From Hymenobacter terrenus (GTDB taxonomy: Bacteria; Bacteroidota; Bacteroidia; Cytophagales; Hymenobacteraceae): a stretch of DNA of 64,000 bases. The stretch is taken from the NCBI RefSeq assembly GCF_000972495.1, contig NZ_LATM01000004.1, forward strand, positions 124,001 through 188,000, read 5' to 3'. How positions within the stretch are numbered: position 1 is the first letter of the stretch; the number at the start of each line of letters is the position of its first letter. The notes under the pieces were generated by a model, which had not been told where the DNA came from, ran no database searches, and worked only from the letters and a program-made list of their open reading frames with translations. Position numbers and translations under genes: made by a program. This document shows positions 60,379 through 64,000 of this stretch, piece by piece.

Positions 60379-61326
60379 TTATTTTTCCAGCAGCATAGCA
60401 CCGTAGGAGTATCCACCGCCAAATACGGTGATGATGACCTTATCACCGCTCTTCAGATTATTCCATACTTCGGCCAAGCCAATGGCGGCACCAGCGCAGC
60501 CCGTGTTGCCGAGACGCTCGATATTGCTCACGGCGCGGGCCGGGTCGATGCCGAGCTGCTTGGTCACGTTTTTCGAGATGCGCAGATTGGCCTGGTGCGG
60601 AATAAGATAGGTAAGGTCGGCCGTGGCAATGTGGTGCCGGTCGAGCAAAGTCTCGGTCACCTTGGCCATGTAGAGGCAAGCCTGCTGAAACACATCGCGG
60701 CCGAAGGGCATGACAATGCCCTTTTCCACCGGCTTTAGGGTTACGGCTTCGTCGGCCTTGCTCACCGGGGCCGCCCCGCCGGTGATAACCTCGGCAATGT
60801 GTAGGTCATCAGCGCTGAGGCGCTCTTTGCAGATGAGTAGGGCCGCAGCGCCATCCCCCCAAAGATGGCCCGCCATGGTATCTTCTTCGTTGTTGTAGGC
60901 GGTGTTGTGCTCGCTCACCACTACCACGGCGCGGGTGGCCTTGCCCATGGCAAAGTAGCCCTCCACAATTTCCACGGCGTTCAGCAGTGAAGAGCAGGCC
61001 GAGGAAATGCTGACCGTTGGGATTTCGTTCACGCCCAAGTCGCGCTGCACGGCGTGGGCGGCCGTGAAAATAGTATCGTGCGGCGTGTAGGTACCCACCA
61101 CAATAAGGTCGACCGTATCCGGGGCAAAAGCGGGCGCAGCAGCCAGCACAGCACGGGTGGCAGCTATGGCCATGGTATTGGCATTTTCGCCGGGAGCCGC
61201 TTTGCGGCGCTCCTGAATGCCGGTTCGCTCAATTATCCACTCGTTGGCTAGGCCATTGAGGCGGGTGAAGTGAGCATTGGTCACGACTGCCTCCGGGAGG
61301 TAGGCAGCCACATGATGAAGATACAC
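60379..61326 (-). CDS. fabH: 3-oxoacyl-ACP synthase III family protein (KAS III)
   Basis: 315 residues, GTG start at 61326. KAS III-type thiolase-fold condensing enzyme that begins fatty acid chains or links acyl groups. Catalytic cysteine in SISSACSSLLNAVE (residue ~110), His in LIPHQANLRISKN (~245) and Asn in ERLGNTGCAGAAIGLAE (~275), giving the Cys-His-Asn triad. The wording SSACSSL and NTGCAGA departs slightly from housekeeping FabH (ACAGF and NTSAAS), so it may serve a specialised lipid rather than bulk fatty acids. No acyl carrier gene is beside it. Confidence 0.85.
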   Translation of the reverse strand: MYLHHVAAYLPEAVVTNAHFTRLNGLANEWIIERTGIQERRKAAPGENANTMAIAATRAVLAAAPAFAPDTVDLIVVGTYTPHDTIFTAAHAVQRDLGVNEIPTVSISSACSSLLNAVEIVEGYFAMGKATRAVVVVSEHNTAYNNEEDTMAGHLWGDGAAALLICKERLSADDLHIAEVITGGAAPVSKADEAVTLKPVEKGIVMPFGRDVFQQACLYMAKVTETLLDRHHIATADLTYLIPHQANLRISKNVTKQLGIDPARAVSNIERLGNTGCAGAAIGLAEVWNNLKSGDKVIITVFGGGYSYGAMLLEK

Positions 61327-61426
61327 AGGGTAGTGTTGGATGGGGAATTTTAACTGCCTTGCGGCTGGTCAAAGGTACGGTACCCAGCCTGCGACGGTCG
61401 GGCCCGCCTGCTATTATGCCCGAATT

Positions 61427-61891
61427 TTATACCCCTGCTGCTTTTACCGACGGGTGGAAGATATCAACCCAGTCTAGCGCCAATTCGGGTAGCGTGTGGC
61501 ACGCAATCGGGCCGGGCCTGTAAAAGCTGCCCACGGTCTGGTAGCGCTCCTCGTGCAACGCATATACCGCCATGCCCTGCTTGCCCGGCGATACTATCCA
61601 GTATTCCAGCACGCCGCTCTCCTCGTAGAGGTCGAACTTCACCTTCGTATCGTAGGCCATCGTACTGGCCGACAGAATTTCCACCACCAGCGTTGGGGTA
61701 CCCACACAGCCCCGCTCGTCCAGCTGCCCCGCATCGCACACCACGCAGATGTCGGGCTGAACCACAGTCTGAATCTGCTGGTCACCATTGGCCCCGGCAG
61801 TGGTCAGCCGCACATCGAAAGGTGCCACGAACACTTTGCAGCTTTTAGCGGCAAGGTGGTTTGCCAGTGCCGTAATGTATTCTATAACAGC
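61427..61891 (-). pseudogene. 5'-truncated Uma2 (DUF820) endonuclease-like gene
   Basis: The frame is open from just after a stop at 61892-61894 to 61427 and lacks an ATG start. The residues after the stop (AVIEYITALANHLAAKSCKVF) already look like the interior of a Uma2 protein, followed by APFDVRL, PDICVVC, LVVEILS, KFDLYEESGVLEYWIV, and the C-terminal PELALDW. About 50-60 N-terminal residues are missing compared with the intact family (~180-200). The sequence around APFDVRL is nearly identical to the second copy at 62727-63324, which points to a duplication. Confidence 0.8.
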
Positions 61892-61905
61892 CTACCAAGT
61901 CGGGC

Positions 61906-62640
61906 TTACTCTTTGGCTATGCGTCCGCTGCCGCGCACCGAGCTACTCATTTGACCGCCACCAGCCACAAACACGTTGCCCGAGCCTGAGATGCTGGCTT
62001 CAGCTGTCTTGCTGGCATACACGTGGGCATTGCCCGACCCGCTAACGCGCACCGTGCAGGTTTCGGTTTTCAGGTTGTGCGCTTTCACGTTGCCCGAGCC
62101 GCTGATGCGAATTTCCTGGTTCGGGCAATTGCCTCCAATCAGCACAGTCCCCGAGCCGGCCACCGCCGTTTCGAGGCTGGAGGCAGTGAGCTGCGGCACC
62201 AGCAGATTACCCGAGCCAGCCATTGCCAGGGTTATAGCATTGGCTTTCAAAGGGCCCTCTACTTCGAGCTTGCCGGAGCCGCCCACGCGCAAGGCGGTAA
62301 GGTCGGGCGCCGTCACATACACCGTCACCGGTTCTTGGGATTTATTGTCGAACCAGCCTTTTTTATCATTGTCCCGACGGTGGCGCAGGTGGAGCTGCTT
62401 GTTTTCCACCACGGTTTCAAATCTGGCCAAGGCCTCGGGAGAGGCTTCTACCACTACGCTTTGTGGACTGCCCTGCTTAAGCACCACGTGCGCCGAGCCC
62501 CCAAGACTGACTTCTGTGAATGGACCCACCGACCGGGTTTCGCGCTGGGCTTCGAGCCGCACCGTGCTGAATGATGAAAGAATTCCTGCGACCACGACCA
62601 CCAGCCCGGCCCACATTAATTGAATACGCAGCTTGTTCAT
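61906..62640 (-). CDS. Head GIN domain (DUF2807) protein, exported
   Basis: 244 residues. A signal peptide or N-terminal anchor (residues ~8-24, LMWAGLVVVVAGILSS) precedes a right-handed beta-helix-like domain built of repeats of the pattern x-x-G-S-G-x: visible at GGSGKLEVEG, AGSGNLLVPQ, AGSGTVLIGG, SGSGNVKAHN, SGSGNAHVYA and SGSGNVFVAG. This is the DUF2807 putative adhesin domain common in Bacteroidota. Role unknown; likely periplasmic or surface located. Uma2 remnants flank it on both sides. Confidence 0.9.
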   Translation of the reverse strand: MNKLRIQLMWAGLVVVVAGILSSFSTVRLEAQRETRSVGPFTEVSLGGSAHVVLKQGSPQSVVVEASPEALARFETVVENKQLHLRHRRDNDKKGWFDNKSQEPVTVYVTAPDLTALRVGGSGKLEVEGPLKANAITLAMAGSGNLLVPQLTASSLETAVAGSGTVLIGGNCPNQEIRISGSGNVKAHNLKTETCTVRVSGSGNAHVYASKTAEASISGSGNVFVAGGGQMSSSVRGSGRIAKE

Positions 62641-62726
62641 TAGAAAAAGGTGAAAAGTAAATAATTTACGAAACGCTTAGCGCTAACCAAGGATGCTATT
62701 GTAACTACGAAGGTTGCCGGGTTGAG

Positions 62727-63324
62727 CTACACCTCCGCAAATACCTCGCTCCACTCCAGCAGGAGGCCCGGTAGGGGACGCACCGGAATGGGGCCGGGCG
62801 TGAAATACTCACCGACCAACTGGTACTGGCCATTTTCGAGCACATAAGCCGCCACGGTTTTCACCCCCAGAAAAACTATCCAGTACTCCAGCACCCCACT
62901 TTCTTCGTAGAGGTCGAACTTTATTTTGGTGTCGCGGGCGATGTTGCCAGGCGAGAGGATTTCAATAATCCAGTCCGGCGCGCCCAGGCAGCCGCAGTCG
63001 TCGAGCTTGGTCCGGTCCGCATACCACGCAGATGTCGGGCTGCACTACTGTCTGAATCTGCTGGTCACCATCGGCTCCGGCAGTGGTCAGCCGCACATCG
63101 AAAGGGGCATGGTATACTTGGTGTCGCTGGCCTTTTAAATGCTGTCGGATTTCGCCCAAAAGGTTACCTGAATAAATCTGATGCAGCCGATTAGGACCCG
63201 CCATCGGCCGCATCAGCCTTCCCCTGATAAGCTCCACCAATTCGTCGAACCGCTACGTCAGGTAGTCAGCGTAACTATATTTTTGGTCGGGGTCGAGCTG
63301 CGAAAGTGAGGTGATGAAAGCCAT
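62727..63324 (-). pseudogene. Uma2 (DUF820) gene with a nonsense codon and a frameshift
   Basis: The ATG at 63324 begins MAFITSLSQLDPDQKYSYADYLT, then a TAG at codon 24 (63253-63255), where family members usually have Trp; the frame continues RFDELVELIRGRLMRPM ... APFDVRL ... PDICVVC. Next, near 63010, a single extra base puts the rest in another frame: DCGCLGAPDWIIEILSPG, KIKFDLYEESGVLEYWIV, then GEYFTPGPIPV and a stop at 62727. The gene length, 598 bases, is one more than a multiple of three, as expected for one insertion. Otherwise it is a nearly complete ~198-residue member. Confidence 0.85.
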
Positions 63325-63563
63325 AGGGAAGGATGCGTTGCGCGTCAATAAAAATACGCGAGTCCAGCGCCCACGACTAAAATCCGACGTGCAGGCGAAC
63401 GGCTATCTCGTGGACCGCCCGCTGTATTACAATTCCCCCATGCGTTCGATGCCCCTTCATTCCAATGAAGCCGTAAGCGCCAAGTAGGCGTGGTGTTTCA
63501 AACTGACGCCATTCTCCGAAACTTCTACGGTCTCGCCGGGAAGGCTTTCGCTATTTTTGCCCC
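63325..63563. other. Intergenic region before the last gene
   Basis: 239 bases with no recognised gene or hairpin; it must carry the promoter of the hydrolase that begins at 63564. Confidence 0.4.
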
Positions 63564-64000
63564 ATGCCTTTGCTTCACCATCTCGACCAAGGCCAGGGCC
63601 GGCCCCTGGTCATCCTCCACGGCCTGTTTGGCACGCTCGACAACTGGCAGACGCTGGCCCGACGCTGGGCCACCGAAGCCGGCCTGCGCGTCATCAGCGT
63701 GGATTTGCGCAATCATGGCCGCTCCTTCCACAGCCCCGAGCACTCCTACCCGCTCATGGTGGAAGATGTGCTGGCCTTGTTCGACCACCTTCAACTGGGA
63801 GCCGATACGACGCTCCTCGGCCACAGCATGGGTGGCAAGGTGGCCATGTGCCTGGCCCTGGCCCACCCTGAGCGGTTGGCCCGGCTTATCGTCATCGATA
63901 TTGCCCCACGCTTCTCCGACATGCGCCACCAAGACGATATCCTGGACGGCCTGCACGCAGTAGACCTCGCCGCCATCAGTAGCCGGCAGGAAGCCGACAC
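63564..64000 (+). CDS. Alpha/beta hydrolase (YbfF type), 3' end missing
   Basis: The ATG at 63564 opens a frame (MPLLHHLDQGQGRPLVILHG) that runs off the right edge after 145 residues. Alpha/beta hydrolase fold: oxyanion loop ILHGLFGTLDNWQ, SVDLRNHGRS and the nucleophile elbow LLGHSMGGKVAM with catalytic serine near residue 93. This wording matches YbfF-like esterases of bacteria (LRNHGRS, GHSMGGKVAM). The acid and histidine would lie beyond the window. Shorter open frames in other registers here are shadows. Confidence 0.88.
   Translation, partial: MPLLHHLDQGQGRPLVILHGLFGTLDNWQTLARRWATEAGLRVISVDLRNHGRSFHSPEHSYPLMVEDVLALFDHLQLGADTTLLGHSMGGKVAMCLALAHPERLARLIVIDIAPRFSDMRHQDDILDGLHAVDLAAISSRQEAD

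Noticed and set aside
1..64000. CRISPR arrays, rRNA genes and full insertion sequences
   Set aside because: No regular repeat-spacer pattern, no rRNA core wording and no transposase motif was found on either strand.

Overview
The window is a GC-rich chromosomal segment from a member of the Bacteroidota, most likely a Cytophagales bacterium close to Hymenobacter. Evidence: a complete type IX secretion/gliding core (porP-gldK-gldL-gldM-gldN plus porW/sprE), a protein carrying a type IX sorting tail, SusC-type N-terminal extension on the TonB-dependent receptor, a split ATP synthase operon without atpD/atpC, and several promoters with the Bacteroidota -7 motif TAnnTTTG. No rRNA, tRNA, CRISPR array, prophage or complete insertion sequence was seen.

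Left part (1-8.3 kb): a DUF1232 protein cut by the edge, an acyl-carrier-like protein whose carrier serine is threonine, and a leftward efflux operon in the order tetR-tolC-adaptor-RND pump. Its promoter carries a perfect 12-bp inverted repeat next to a TATCTTTG box. From 8.4 to 19.4 kb are housekeeping and metabolic genes: ispF, two tandem M28 peptidases, a GxxExxY gene inside a 461-bp cassette with 31-bp terminal inverted repeats, an orphan lutB, an ion-channel-like membrane protein, sdaAA, msrB, an RBBP9-type hydrolase and nnr. From 19.5 to 29.2 kb: a UbiA-like protein, a DUF6766 protein, ppa, a PafA-type phosphatase, a HAD phosphatase, an iron-uptake pair (TonB receptor plus PepSY protein) behind two Fur-box-like palindromes, and a tiny secreted protein that is little more than a type IX sorting domain.

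Centre (29.5-49.4 kb): the leftward F0F1 ATP synthase operon atpZ-orf-atpB-E-F-H-A-G, with structured repeats in three of its intergenic gaps; porW and a class A penicillin-binding protein to the right, then uvrC, and the leftward porP-gldKLMN cluster that encodes the type IX motor and ring.

Right part (49.5-64 kb): a leftward run lipB-orf-wecA-DUF4271-hemD ending at a strong terminator, yraN, a lipoprotein with MORN-like repeats, a cyanophycinase-like peptidase, mgtE with a downstream lipoprotein, a small serine-rich secreted peptide with its own terminator, arfB, a KAS III enzyme, and a DUF2807 protein flanked by two decayed Uma2 endonuclease genes (one truncated, one with a nonsense codon and a frameshift). 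A partial alpha/beta hydrolase runs off the right edge.

The best candidates for a second look are the GxxExxY cassette, the cargo-less type IX sorting protein, the serine-rich peptide, the threonine carrier protein, and the dispersed hairpin elements in the ATP synthase operon.
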